Part shown: positions 25,828 to 34,077 of the stretch, piece by piece
Layout: every line of letters starts with the position of its first letter
Numbering within the stretch: the first letter of the stretch is position 1
Notes under the pieces: model-generated
Database searches by the model: none
The model's input: the letters and a program-made list of their open reading frames with translations, nothing else
What the model was told of the DNA's origin: nothing
Origin: Mycobacterium sp. 852002-51057_SCH5723018
GTDB taxonomy: Bacteria; Actinomycetota; Actinomycetes; Mycobacteriales; Mycobacteriaceae
Length of the DNA stretch: 64,000 nt
Direction: 5' to 3'
Assembly: GCF_001667035.1 (NCBI RefSeq)
Contig: NZ_LZIR01000074.1
Span: 29,155 to 93,154 of the forward strand
Translations under genes and position numbers: made by a program

Positions 25828-26456
25828 TGCTGCCCCCACACCTGGAGCAGCTCGTCGGTCGTGGTGATGGTCGCCAGCAGCGACAGCGTGTTGGCGATGA
25901 TGGCCTCTCCGTACTCGGTGGGCACGCCGGCGACGGCGTCGCGCGGCACGACGACACGATAGGCCGCATTGACCGCGTCCATGACGACGTTGGGAATCGC
26001 GATGTTCAGCGAGACCCCGACCACGACGATGGTGGACACCCCGAGGTTGCGCAGCACGGCGTCGAGGTCGGTGCCGCCCATCGGCCCGACGCCATGCCAG
26101 CGGCTCAGGACCAAATCGGTTGGCTCGGGGCCCAATTCGGGCAGCAGAGCCGCACCGGGAGACCCGGGAGCAATGTCGACCTGGCTATGTCCGGGGCCGC
26201 CTGCGATGGCGAAGATCTTGGCGTTGTGGTTGGAGCCCAGCCCGTCGGGCCGTCGCCGCACCAGGCAATGGACGACGCGCACCCCGGCCGCCCGCGCCGC
26301 CGGTAGCAGTCGCACGATGTTGGGTAGCGCGACACGACGCGCCTCCTCGGCGAGCACCGCCAGCCCCGCGTGCGGGCCGATGACCGCGCCCTGGCACTCC
26401 TGGGTGACGACCGCGGTGTGCGCAGGCGCGGCGAGGTCGGCAAGCTTGGGCGTCAT
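25824..26456 (-). CDS. Isochorismatase-like protein lacking the canonical catalytic triad
   Basis: A 210-residue protein with the fold pattern of isochorismatase/cysteine hydrolases: N-terminal strand AVVTQECQ, and VVVGVSLNIAI followed by GYRVVVP-type strand (AAYRVVVPRDAVAG). The catalytic Cys expected in GV.TN.C is Ala, the N-terminal Asp is Glu, and no lysine is found in the middle motif (SRWHGVGPMGGTDL). It is therefore unlikely to be a standard isochorismatase or nicotinamidase; a non-hydrolytic or divergent role is possible. The ATG at 26456 overlaps the Rieske oxygenase stop by 4 nt. Confidence 0.8.
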   Translation of the reverse strand: MTPKLADLAAPAHTAVVTQECQGAVIGPHAGLAVLAEEARRVALPNIVRLLPAARAAGVRVVHCLVRRRPDGLGSNHNAKIFAIAGGPGHSQVDIAPGSPGAALLPELGPEPTDLVLSRWHGVGPMGGTDLDAVLRNLGVSTIVVVGVSLNIAIPNVVMDAVNAAYRVVVPRDAVAGVPTEYGEAIIANTLSLLATITTTDELLQVWGQQ

Positions 26457-27463
26457 GCGGGCGCCGCGGCTGCGGGCGGGACATCGTAGAACTGGGTGGC
26501 CCACTTGCGCAGCGCCATATACCCTTTCGCGTCGACCTTGGACAGCGGCGGACGTTCCACGTATCGCTGGTAGCGCCAGATTTGTAGATCATCGAAGACC
26601 GTGGACAGGAACTGCTTTTCGATGAGCTCGCGCAGCTCGCCCCGCGGCACGTCAGCGGTGTCGCCGGGAGTTCGCGGCCACCAGATCGAGTAGAACAGAT
26701 CCGAACACCCATCGTCGACCGGCGTGCAGGTGAAGATCAGCCGGTGGTTCTGCGCGCCCTCGAAAACGCTGATCGCCCCGCCGAGGCCGAACAGGTGGCT
26801 GTGGAACCGCAGCGCCAGATCGTCGGGATCGTCACTGCGCGCGTCCGGCCAACCGGCGATGAATTGCCACTCGTGGTCGACGATCTTCCAGTCCAGCACC
26901 CTGGGCGTCACCGTGGCGTGGTGCACGTATTCGAAATGGGCGCTGTCGGGGGCGTTCTCCGCCACGATCTGCGGATGCACGGGTTCGCGCTCGGCGCGAC
27001 GGGAGAACTCGGGGTATGCGCGGTAGTAGGCCGCCGGATCCGTCTCGAACTGCGGAAACTTTTTGAAGATGTCCGGCATCTCCCACTGCGGCTCCTGGCC
27101 GTCGGGGTGATGCCAGACGAACACGCAGTCGTACTGCTCCCGCACCGGAAACACCCGCAGCCGCAGCGCGCGGTTGGGCCGGTCGGGTTGGTAGGGGATG
27201 TATTGATTGGTGCCGTCCGGGCCCCAGCGCCATCCATGGAACGGGCACTGGACGCAGTCGCCCATCACCTTCCCGCCGTGGCCGAGGTGCGCGCCGAGGT
27301 GTTTGCAGTGGGCTTCCAGCACGTGCAGCTCACCGGACTCGTCGCGGTAGGCGACCAGGTCCTCGCCGAAGTACCGCAGCGGCCGGACCTCGCCGATCGG
27401 GAATTCCGGAGACCATCCGACCATGAACCACCCGGTTACTTTCCAGGTGAACGGCACTTTCAC
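26453..27463 (-). CDS. Rieske-type oxygenase (KshA-like)
   Basis: A 336-residue terminal oxygenase with a Rieske [2Fe-2S] centre (Cys53-x-His55 and Cys73-x2-His76, in CKHLGAHLG and CVQCPFHGW) and a mononuclear iron site in ENAPDSAHFEYVHH. The layout is that of 3-ketosteroid 9-alpha-hydroxylase oxygenase (KshA) and related monooxygenases that hydroxylate alicyclic rings. The GTG start at 27463 was chosen because the domain begins directly after it and a longer frame would run through the palindrome at 27488-27506. No dedicated reductase is adjacent; the reductase at 53667-54890 is a candidate but far away. Confidence 0.88.
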   Translation of the reverse strand: MKVPFTWKVTGWFMVGWSPEFPIGEVRPLRYFGEDLVAYRDESGELHVLEAHCKHLGAHLGHGGKVMGDCVQCPFHGWRWGPDGTNQYIPYQPDRPNRALRLRVFPVREQYDCVFVWHHPDGQEPQWEMPDIFKKFPQFETDPAAYYRAYPEFSRRAEREPVHPQIVAENAPDSAHFEYVHHATVTPRVLDWKIVDHEWQFIAGWPDARSDDPDDLALRFHSHLFGLGGAISVFEGAQNHRLIFTCTPVDDGCSDLFYSIWWPRTPGDTADVPRGELRELIEKQFLSTVFDDLQIWRYQRYVERPPLSKVDAKGYMALRKWATQFYDVPPAAAAPA

Positions 27464-27487
27464 GGCGGCGCCTCTCGCGATCGTTGA

Positions 27488-27506
27488 TACTAAGCGCGTT
27501 ACAGTA
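27488..27506. promoter_or_regulatory. Putative operator, recurring 19-bp palindrome (copy 5)
   Basis: TACTAAGC-GCG-TTACAGTA: the right arm matches at 8/8 and the left at 4/8. It is 24 bp upstream of the Rieske oxygenase start and in the divergent region with the hydrolase gene at 27607. Confidence 0.55.
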
Positions 27507-27606
27507 TAGATTTCAGCAGTTCGGTCAGCGCGCGGCAAGGAGCTTTATGGGTGGAGGGGCCGTCCGGGCGACCGACACCGGCTGCACCGGCTTCAAGTTC
27601 GGGTAG

Positions 27607-28734
27607 GTGAGTGGTATGTCGTGGGCGACGCGCGGGCTGGGCTTCACCGGCGAGCTGGCCCGCGAACTCGGGATGCTGCTGCCGCGTACGGTGGCCGGTC
27701 TCAACGAATCGACCGGCTGGGTTCCCGCATCGCCACGTGGTTTTCGCCAGTTCGGCGAGGTCATGCTGGATGAGCTTGTGCTAAGCGGCTTTTCGCTGCT
27801 GAACGGGAGCCCCCCGACGATGCGGCCGCTGACCGGATGTACCGCCGCGGCCGAGGAACTGTCGGCGCTGGGCATCGACGGCGCGCACGCCGACCCACCA
27901 CCCTTGCGACCGACGTCGGTGCAGCGGCGCCGCATCGCGGGGCTGGGCTACGAGCGGATGACGTTCGAACACGATCCGGGGCTGCCCGCGACGCTGGAAG
28001 CCGCCGGCCTGGGCGGCCCGGCGCGGGCCTTGGCACACGTGTGCCGGCACCGCGGCGGCCCGAGGCCGTGGCTGATATGGGTGCACGGCGCCGGTCAGGG
28101 CGGCACGGAGGACTTGTTGCTGTCCCGGATCGGTCGGATACACCACAAGCTGGGGTTCAACGTCGCGATGCCGGTGCAGCCCGGCCACGGCTGCCGGCGC
28201 CGGGAATGGCCGGCCTATCCCGACGTGGATCCCTTGGGCAATGTCGCGGGCATGATGCGTGCGGTGTCGGAGGTGCGCGCCGTGGTGCGATGGGTGCAGC
28301 CGCAAGCCTCAGCCATTGTCGTGGCCGGGATTTCGATGGGCACCCCGGTGGCCGCGTTGGTCACCCACCTCGAGCGGCAGGTCGACGCCGTGGCGTTGTA
28401 CACGCCGATCCTGGGGCTCAACGCGATGATTGCGCGGCACCTGGCGCGGTGGGGTCAGTCCCGCGCGGGGCTTTCCGAATTGCTGGGATCCCCGGAGGTC
28501 TCGAAGCTCACCTCGGTGATCGATCCGCTGGCGGTCGACCCGGCGCCGCCACCGCATCGCCGCCTCATCGTCGGGGCGTGGCACGACCGGATGGCCATGC
28601 GCCAACCCGCGGTCGCGTTGCACGAGCGGTGGGGTGGCCAGCTGTACTGGTACGACGGCGGGCACGTCGGCCACGTTTTCTCCCGGCGCGTGCTGGGGGT
28701 CACCGAGCGGTTCCTGCGCGCGGTGTCCGGCTGA
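27607..28734 (+). CDS. Alpha/beta-hydrolase family protein
   Basis: A 375-residue protein with an alpha/beta-hydrolase core: LIWVHGAGQGG (about 156-166, oxyanion-hole loop), nucleophile elbow GISMG with Ser243, and a C-terminal His in GGHVGHVF. The ~150-residue N-terminal part is not recognised. The protein probably cleaves an ester, thioester or C-C bond in the pathway. The GTG start at 27607 is used; an ATG at 27616 is possible. It overlaps the next gene by 1 nt (TGATG) and is divergent from the Rieske operon. Confidence 0.75.
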   Translation: MSGMSWATRGLGFTGELARELGMLLPRTVAGLNESTGWVPASPRGFRQFGEVMLDELVLSGFSLLNGSPPTMRPLTGCTAAAEELSALGIDGAHADPPPLRPTSVQRRRIAGLGYERMTFEHDPGLPATLEAAGLGGPARALAHVCRHRGGPRPWLIWVHGAGQGGTEDLLLSRIGRIHHKLGFNVAMPVQPGHGCRRREWPAYPDVDPLGNVAGMMRAVSEVRAVVRWVQPQASAIVVAGISMGTPVAALVTHLERQVDAVALYTPILGLNAMIARHLARWGQSRAGLSELLGSPEVSKLTSVIDPLAVDPAPPPHRRLIVGAWHDRMAMRQPAVALHERWGGQLYWYDGGHVGHVFSRRVLGVTERFLRAVSG

Positions 28735-29111
28735 TGGCCACGCGGACGGCGCGCGAGGTGGTCGAGCTCTACAACCTCGTGGTCTGGAACGAACGCAACC
28801 TCGGGCTGGCCGGGGAGTTGTTGGGCGACAACGTGATCCGGCACGGTGTGGGCGAGTCGCAGACGCTGACACACGCGCAGGCGGTCCAGCGGGTGGCCGA
28901 CGTGTGGCGACTATTCGACGCCGTGCGCTTCGACCTGAACGTCGTCGTCGCCGGGGACGACGGCGAGCACGTCACGATCGTCTACGACTCGACGATGACC
29001 ACCCAGGACGGCACCGAAACCAACATCGGCAGCATCGAGGTGTTCCGCGTCGTTACGGGCAGGATTACCGAGGTGTGGAACTGCGGCTACCAGCAAGGGG
29101 TTTGGAAGTGA
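28734..29111 (+). CDS. SnoaL/NTF2-like fold protein
   Basis: A 125-residue cone-shaped NTF2-like protein of the SnoaL type, recognised from the pattern AREVVELYNLVVWNERNL, HAQAVQRVADVWRLFDAV and the closing strand TEVWNCGYQQGVW. Members include polyketide cyclases, isomerases such as ketosteroid isomerase, and dehydratases. It is translationally coupled on both sides (TGATG with the hydrolase, GTGA with the LLM oxidoreductase), so it probably acts on the same intermediate. Confidence 0.75.
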   Translation: MATRTAREVVELYNLVVWNERNLGLAGELLGDNVIRHGVGESQTLTHAQAVQRVADVWRLFDAVRFDLNVVVAGDDGEHVTIVYDSTMTTQDGTETNIGSIEVFRVVTGRITEVWNCGYQQGVWK

Positions 29112-30175
29112 GCGAACGCGCGCTGGACGAGTTGGGTTATTACCTGCTGGCCGGCGCCGGCGGTGAGGGACCGGCGACCCTGATGGACGAGGCGCGCCGC
29201 GGCGAGGAGTTGGGCTTCGGCACCGCATTCATCTCCGAGCGCTGGAACGTCAAGGAAGCGTCGTCACTCGTCGGGGCGGCGTGCGCGGTGACCACCCGGA
29301 TGCAGATCGCAACCGCGGCAACCAATCACAACACGCGCCATCCGCTGATCACCGGAGCCTGGGCGACGACGATGCACCGGCTCTCCGGCGGCCGGTTCAC
29401 GCTGGGCATCGGGCGCGGCATCGCCGCAATCTACGGGGCCTTCGGCATCCCCGCGGTCACCACCGCGCAGATGGAAGACTGGGCGCGGGTCATGCGCCGC
29501 CTGTGGCACGGCGAGGTGATCTTCAACCACGACGGCCCGATGGGCAAGTACCCCATCCTTTTCCTGGACCCGGACTTCGACGAGGACATTCGGTTGGCGC
29601 TGGTGGCATTCGGGCCGCAAACACTCGCGCTCGGGGGCCGGGTGTTCGACGACGTCATCCTGCACACCTACTTCACGCCGGAGACGCTGCAGCGGTGTGT
29701 GGCGACCGTCAAGTCCGCCGCGGAAAAGGCGGGCCGCGATCCCGCCGGCGTGCGGGTGTGGTCGTGTTTCGCCACGGTCGGTGACCACCTTCCCGAGCCG
29801 CTGCGGCTGAAGAAGACCGTTGCGCGCCTGGCTACGTATTTGCAGGGCTACGGCGATCTGTTGGTGCGCACTAATGACTGGGATCCCGCCGTCCTGCAAC
29901 GGTTTCGGGAAGATCCGGTGGTGACGTCGATCGCCGGCGGCATCGACCACAAGGCCACGCCCGAGCAAATTGAGCACATCGCGACGTTGATTCCGGACGA
30001 ATGGCTCGAACCGTCGGCGACCGGGTCGGCCCAGCGGTGCGTGGACCGCATCCGCAAGGAGTTCGACTACGGCGCCGACGCGCTGATCATGCACGGGGCG
30101 ACACCCGATGAGCTCGCGCCCGTGGTCGCGGCCTACAGGGCGGCCACGCCCTGGCCGCGAGCGTGCGCAGAATGA
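29108..30175 (+). CDS. LLM-class (luciferase-like) oxidoreductase
   Basis: A 355-residue TIM-barrel flavin/F420-dependent oxidoreductase of the bacterial luciferase superfamily, with TLMDEARRGEELGFGTAFIS near the N terminus, TRMQIATAATNHNTRHP and RLSGGRFTLGIGRG, the usual cofactor-phosphate region. In mycobacteria many such enzymes use F420; FMN is also possible. The GTG at 29108 overlaps the SnoaL-like stop by 4 nt. It may be a Baeyer-Villiger-type or hydride-transfer enzyme in ring oxidation (inference). Confidence 0.87.
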   Translation: MSERALDELGYYLLAGAGGEGPATLMDEARRGEELGFGTAFISERWNVKEASSLVGAACAVTTRMQIATAATNHNTRHPLITGAWATTMHRLSGGRFTLGIGRGIAAIYGAFGIPAVTTAQMEDWARVMRRLWHGEVIFNHDGPMGKYPILFLDPDFDEDIRLALVAFGPQTLALGGRVFDDVILHTYFTPETLQRCVATVKSAAEKAGRDPAGVRVWSCFATVGDHLPEPLRLKKTVARLATYLQGYGDLLVRTNDWDPAVLQRFREDPVVTSIAGGIDHKATPEQIEHIATLIPDEWLEPSATGSAQRCVDRIRKEFDYGADALIMHGATPDELAPVVAAYRAATPWPRACAE

Positions 30176-30226
30176 CGCGCTGGACCGGCGTGTCGCGTAC
30201 AAACGCGCACGGTCGCGCCGAAAAGC

Positions 30227-31723
30227 TCACGGCATGATGACGGTCCGCGCCACCGGTTCGGCCGCGGCCTGCCGACTGGACAGCCCCCGCTGCAGGGACG
30301 CCAGCAAGGCGTCACGCGTCTCGCGGGGATCGATGAGTTCGTCGAATCCCATGTGCTCGGCCGACCGATACGACGCCTGCAGCTCGGCGTTGCGCAGCTT
30401 GACGGAGAGGTCTTCGCCGGCGTTCGACGCGCGGCTGAGCGCCGCCGCGCTCATCGCGCCCATCGTCGCGCCCGGATAGGCAAACGTTGCGACCTGATGG
30501 TCGAAACCCAGCAGCGACATCACCATGGAGCCGAACCCGTACGCCTTGCGGAGTGTGAGGTGCAGCTTCAGCGTGGTCGCCGCGGTCTGCGCGGCGAACA
30601 TCCGCGCGCCGGCGCGCAGCACGCCGCTGCGCTCGGAGCGGCTGCCGGGCAGCATGCCGGGGTTGTCGGCGAGGAAGACGATGGGCAGGTGAAACGAGTC
30701 GGCCACGGTGATGAAATGCGCCGCCTTGTCGGCCGCGTCGGCGTCGATGGAGCCGGCCAGCACCTTTGGCTGGTTGGCCACCACCGCCACCGGATGGCCA
30801 CCGAGGTGGGCCAGCGCGCAGATGATCGCCCTGCCGAACTGCGGCTGCACTTCGAACCAGTCGGGACCGTCGAAGACGACATCGAGCACCGCGCGCATGT
30901 CGTAGACGCGGCGGTTGTCGCGGGACACGATGTCGAGCAACTCTGGGGTCGGACGCGGCGCGGAAGATTCGGTGGGCGGCAGTGACGGCGGGTATGACCA
31001 CGCGCTCGGCGGAAAGTAAGACAAGTAGCGGCGGATCTCGTCGATCACCGCTTCGTCGTCCTCGGCGACGTTGTGGATGACACCGCTGGCCAATGCCACG
31101 TTCGGGCCGCCCAGGTCCTCCTTCGAGATGTCTTCTCCCGTCGACTCTTTGACGACGGGAGGCCCGGCGGTGAAGATCGCGCCCTGCGCGCTCATGATCC
31201 GGAAGTCGCAGACCGGCGCCACCAGCGCGCCGTGTCCGGCGGAGGGGCCGAGCACGGCGGCGACGGTCGGGACGCGACCCGAGCACTGCGTCTGGGCGAG
31301 CAGATCTGTCGGGCTGCGTCCGTAATGCCCGCCGGTGGGACGAAAGCCGGCGCCTTCGAGCAGCATCACCAGCGGAACCTTGTCCCGTAGCGCCAGTTCG
31401 GCGATGCGGTACCGCTTGGAGTTGCCGCCCGGTCCGATGCTGCCCGCCATGGTGGTGAAGTCCTCGGCGCCCAGCATCACGGGCGAACCGTTGATCTCAC
31501 CGGAGCCGACAACCAGCCCGTCGGCGGCGATGTCGCCGCCCACCAGCGTGCCGAATTCGCGGAACGTGCCCGGATCCAGGAGCCGCTCGATTCGCGCTCG
31601 GGCGTCGAGCTTGCCCTTGTCGCGATGCTTGTCGAGGCGCTCGGGACCGCCCATCGCAAACGCGTGCCGACGGCGACGCTCTAGATCCTCGAGCGTTTCG
31701 CCCCAGTCCTGGGCTTTCGTCAT
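30227..31723 (-). CDS. Acyl-CoA carboxylase carboxyltransferase subunit (AccD-like)
   Basis: A 498-residue carboxyltransferase of the propionyl-/acetyl-CoA carboxylase beta family: N-terminal ERRRRHAFAMGGPERLDKH, RARIERLLDPGTFREFG, oxyanion-type GGNSKRYRIAELA, and C-terminal domain with FLADNPGMLPGSRSER and YGFGSMVM. It normally transfers a carboxyl group from biotinyl-lysine to an acyl-CoA and needs a biotin-carboxylase/BCCP partner. None is encoded nearby, so it either borrows the housekeeping subunit or acts alone, for example as a decarboxylase. It is monocistronic here and transcribed away from the 31813 operon. Confidence 0.87.
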   Translation of the reverse strand: MTKAQDWGETLEDLERRRRHAFAMGGPERLDKHRDKGKLDARARIERLLDPGTFREFGTLVGGDIAADGLVVGSGEINGSPVMLGAEDFTTMAGSIGPGGNSKRYRIAELALRDKVPLVMLLEGAGFRPTGGHYGRSPTDLLAQTQCSGRVPTVAAVLGPSAGHGALVAPVCDFRIMSAQGAIFTAGPPVVKESTGEDISKEDLGGPNVALASGVIHNVAEDDEAVIDEIRRYLSYFPPSAWSYPPSLPPTESSAPRPTPELLDIVSRDNRRVYDMRAVLDVVFDGPDWFEVQPQFGRAIICALAHLGGHPVAVVANQPKVLAGSIDADAADKAAHFITVADSFHLPIVFLADNPGMLPGSRSERSGVLRAGARMFAAQTAATTLKLHLTLRKAYGFGSMVMSLLGFDHQVATFAYPGATMGAMSAAALSRASNAGEDLSVKLRNAELQASYRSAEHMGFDELIDPRETRDALLASLQRGLSSRQAAAEPVARTVIMP

Positions 31724-31782
31724 GCTTCTGTCCTACCTCATGGGCGGCCGTCGCGCGCATAGTTGTAGGGAGCAGGGTCACA

Positions 31783-31801
31783 TACTGGATCGCTTACTGT
31801 A
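31783..31801. promoter_or_regulatory. Putative operator, recurring 19-bp palindrome (copy 6)
   Basis: TACTGGAT-CGC-TTACTGTA, 12 of 16 arm matches. It ends 11 bp before the ATG of the LLM oxidoreductase gene (31813) and is 59 bp from the divergent carboxyltransferase start, so binding could block transcription of either. Confidence 0.58.
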
Positions 31802-31812
31802 AAGTTGCCCGC

Positions 31813-32835
31813 ATGGCTACCGCCCCCCGTCTCAAGCTCGACGGGGGCATTCCCAATCGACTCGCGCGAGTGCCCGAGGCGGCCTGCGCTCTGGAAAGGG
31901 ACGGGTACGACGGGGGCTGGGCCTTCGAAACCAGTCACGACCCGTTTTTGCCGCTGCTGCTGGCCGCGGAACACACGTCGCGACTGGAGCTGGGCACCAA
32001 CATCGCGGTGGCGTTCGCGCGAAATCCGATGATCGTCGCCAACATCGGCTGGGACCTGCAGGAGTATTCGCGTGGCCGGTTCATCCTCGGGCTGGGCACC
32101 CAAATCCGGCCGCACATCGAAAAACGATTCAGCATGCCGTGGAGCCATCCGGCCCGCCGGATGTGCGAATTCGTCGCCGCGCTGCACGCGATCTGGTCGG
32201 CGTGGAGCGAGGGCACCAAGCTCCGGTTCGAGGGCGATTTCTACACGCACAAGATCATGACGCCGATGTTTACGCCCGAGCCCCAACCCTATTCGCCACC
32301 CAAGGTTTTCCTCGCCGCCGTCGGCGAGACGATGACCGAGACGTGCGGCGAGGTCGCCGACGGCCACCTCGGCCACCCCATGGTCTCCAAGCGCTACCTC
32401 GACGAGGTGACCTTGCCGGCACTGCTGCGCGGCATGCAGCGCTCCGGCCGCGATCGAAGCGACTTCCAGGTGTCAGCCGAAGTGATGATCGCGACCGGCG
32501 AGAACGACTCCGAGCTGGCGGCCGCCACCACCGCCGTGCGCAAGCAGATCGCGTTCTACGGGTCCACGCCGGCGTACCGCACGGTACTCGAACTGCATGG
32601 GTGGGGCGACCTGCACACCGAACTGCACCGTCTGTCGCTGGAAGGCGAATGGGACACGATGGGTTCCCTCATCGACGACGAGATGCTGACCGCTTTCGCT
32701 GTCGTCGGCCCCGTCGAGACCATCGCCGCGGCTCTGCGCGGCCGCTGCCAGGGCGCGGTCGACCGCGTCATGCCGATCTTTCCGACCGCAACCCGGGCCT
32801 GTATCACCGCCGTACTGAAGGAGTTTCGCGAGTGA
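31813..32835 (+). CDS. LLM-class (luciferase-like) oxidoreductase, TIGR03617-type
   Basis: A 340-residue luciferase-superfamily oxidoreductase, with RVPEAACALERDGYDGGW, RLELGTNIAVAFARNPM, SRGRFILGLGTQIRPHIEKRF and the late AFAVVGPVETIAAAL segment. It resembles the mycobacterial group annotated as F420-dependent LLM oxidoreductases. It is coupled to a P450 gene by a 4-nt overlap (GTGA), so the two probably oxidise the same compound in sequence. The TIGR family name is from memory and should be treated as provisional. Confidence 0.86.
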   Translation: MATAPRLKLDGGIPNRLARVPEAACALERDGYDGGWAFETSHDPFLPLLLAAEHTSRLELGTNIAVAFARNPMIVANIGWDLQEYSRGRFILGLGTQIRPHIEKRFSMPWSHPARRMCEFVAALHAIWSAWSEGTKLRFEGDFYTHKIMTPMFTPEPQPYSPPKVFLAAVGETMTETCGEVADGHLGHPMVSKRYLDEVTLPALLRGMQRSGRDRSDFQVSAEVMIATGENDSELAAATTAVRKQIAFYGSTPAYRTVLELHGWGDLHTELHRLSLEGEWDTMGSLIDDEMLTAFAVVGPVETIAAALRGRCQGAVDRVMPIFPTATRACITAVLKEFRE

Positions 32836-34067
32836 ACACGACGACGATCGACGAGGCCGCCAACCTGCTGGCCGATCCGTTGGCGTACACCGACGAGCAG
32901 CGGCTGCACGCGGCGCTGAGGCACCTGCGGGCCAACGCGCCGGTGTCGTGGGTCGACGTGCCGAACTATCAGCCGTTCTGGGCGATCACCAAACACGCCG
33001 ACATCATGCAGATCGAACGCGACAACATGCTGTTCACCAACTGGCCGCGTCCCGTCCTGGCGACCCGCGAGGGCGACGAGTTGCAGGCCAACGTGGGCGT
33101 GCGGACGCTGATCCACCTGGACGACCCACAGCACCGGGTGGTGCGGGCGATCGGTTCCGATTGGTTTCGGCCGAAGGCGATGCGCGCGTTGAAACTCCGC
33201 GTCGACGAATTGGCCAAGACCTACGTCGACAAGATGATGGCCGTCGGTCCCGAGTGCGACTTCGTTCAGCAGGTCGCGGTCAATTACCCGCTCTACGTGA
33301 TCATGTCGCTGCTCGGGCTGCCCGAGGCCGACTTCCCGCGCATGCTAACGCTGACCCAGGAGCTGTTCGGCGCCGACGACTCGGAGTTCAAGCGGGGCAC
33401 CACCAATGAGGATCAGCTGCCCGCGTTGCTGGACATGTTCGGATACTTCAACGCGGTGACCGCGGCACGCCGCGAACACCCGACCGAGGATCTCGCGTCG
33501 GCGATCGCCAACGCCCGCATCGACGGCGAACCGCTGTCGGACATCGACACCGTGTCCTATTACCTCATCGTCGCGACCGCGGGCCACGACACCACCAGCG
33601 CGACCATCTCCGGCGGCCTGCAGGCGCTGATCGAGAATCCCGACCAGCTGGAGCGCCTGCGCGACAACCTCGATCTGATGCCGCTGGCCACCGAGGAGAT
33701 GATCCGCTGGGTCACCCCCGTCAAGGAGTTCATGCGCACCGCGACAAAGGACACCACCGTGCGTGGAACCCCGATCGCCGCAGGCGAATCCGTGCTGATG
33801 TCGTACGTGTCGGCCAACCGCGACGAGGAGGTCTTCGACGACCCGTTCCGCTTCGATGTCGGGCGCGACCCCAACAAGCATCTGGCCTTCGGCTACGGCG
33901 TGCATTTTTGCATGGGTGCCGCCCTGGCTCGCATGGAGGTCAACAGCTTCTTCTCCGAGTTACTGCCCCGACTCAAGTCCATTGAGCTGGCCGGTGATCC
34001 GCAGCTCACGGCCACCGTCTTCGTCGGCGGTCTCAAGCACCTGCCCGTCCGTTACTCGCTGACCTGA
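32832..34067 (+). CDS. Cytochrome P450
   Basis: A 411-residue bacterial P450 with I-helix motif ATAGHDTTSA, an ExxR in TEEMIRW, and haem loop FGYGVHFCMG with Cys360. The C-terminal VGGLKHLPVRYSL is seen in P450 families acting on terpenoids and sterol-like compounds, which hints at the substrate class but does not prove it. The GTG at 32832 overlaps the LLM gene stop. It is not closely related to the other two P450s in the window. Confidence 0.92.
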   Translation: MNTTTIDEAANLLADPLAYTDEQRLHAALRHLRANAPVSWVDVPNYQPFWAITKHADIMQIERDNMLFTNWPRPVLATREGDELQANVGVRTLIHLDDPQHRVVRAIGSDWFRPKAMRALKLRVDELAKTYVDKMMAVGPECDFVQQVAVNYPLYVIMSLLGLPEADFPRMLTLTQELFGADDSEFKRGTTNEDQLPALLDMFGYFNAVTAARREHPTEDLASAIANARIDGEPLSDIDTVSYYLIVATAGHDTTSATISGGLQALIENPDQLERLRDNLDLMPLATEEMIRWVTPVKEFMRTATKDTTVRGTPIAAGESVLMSYVSANRDEEVFDDPFRFDVGRDPNKHLAFGYGVHFCMGAALARMEVNSFFSELLPRLKSIELAGDPQLTATVFVGGLKHLPVRYSLT

Positions 34068-34077
34068 GCCGGCCGGT

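Noticed and set aside
30227..31723. Carboxyltransferase considered as a methylmalonyl-CoA decarboxylase
   Set aside because: The sequence alone does not separate carboxyltransferase from decarboxylase function, and no associated membrane subunits are present.
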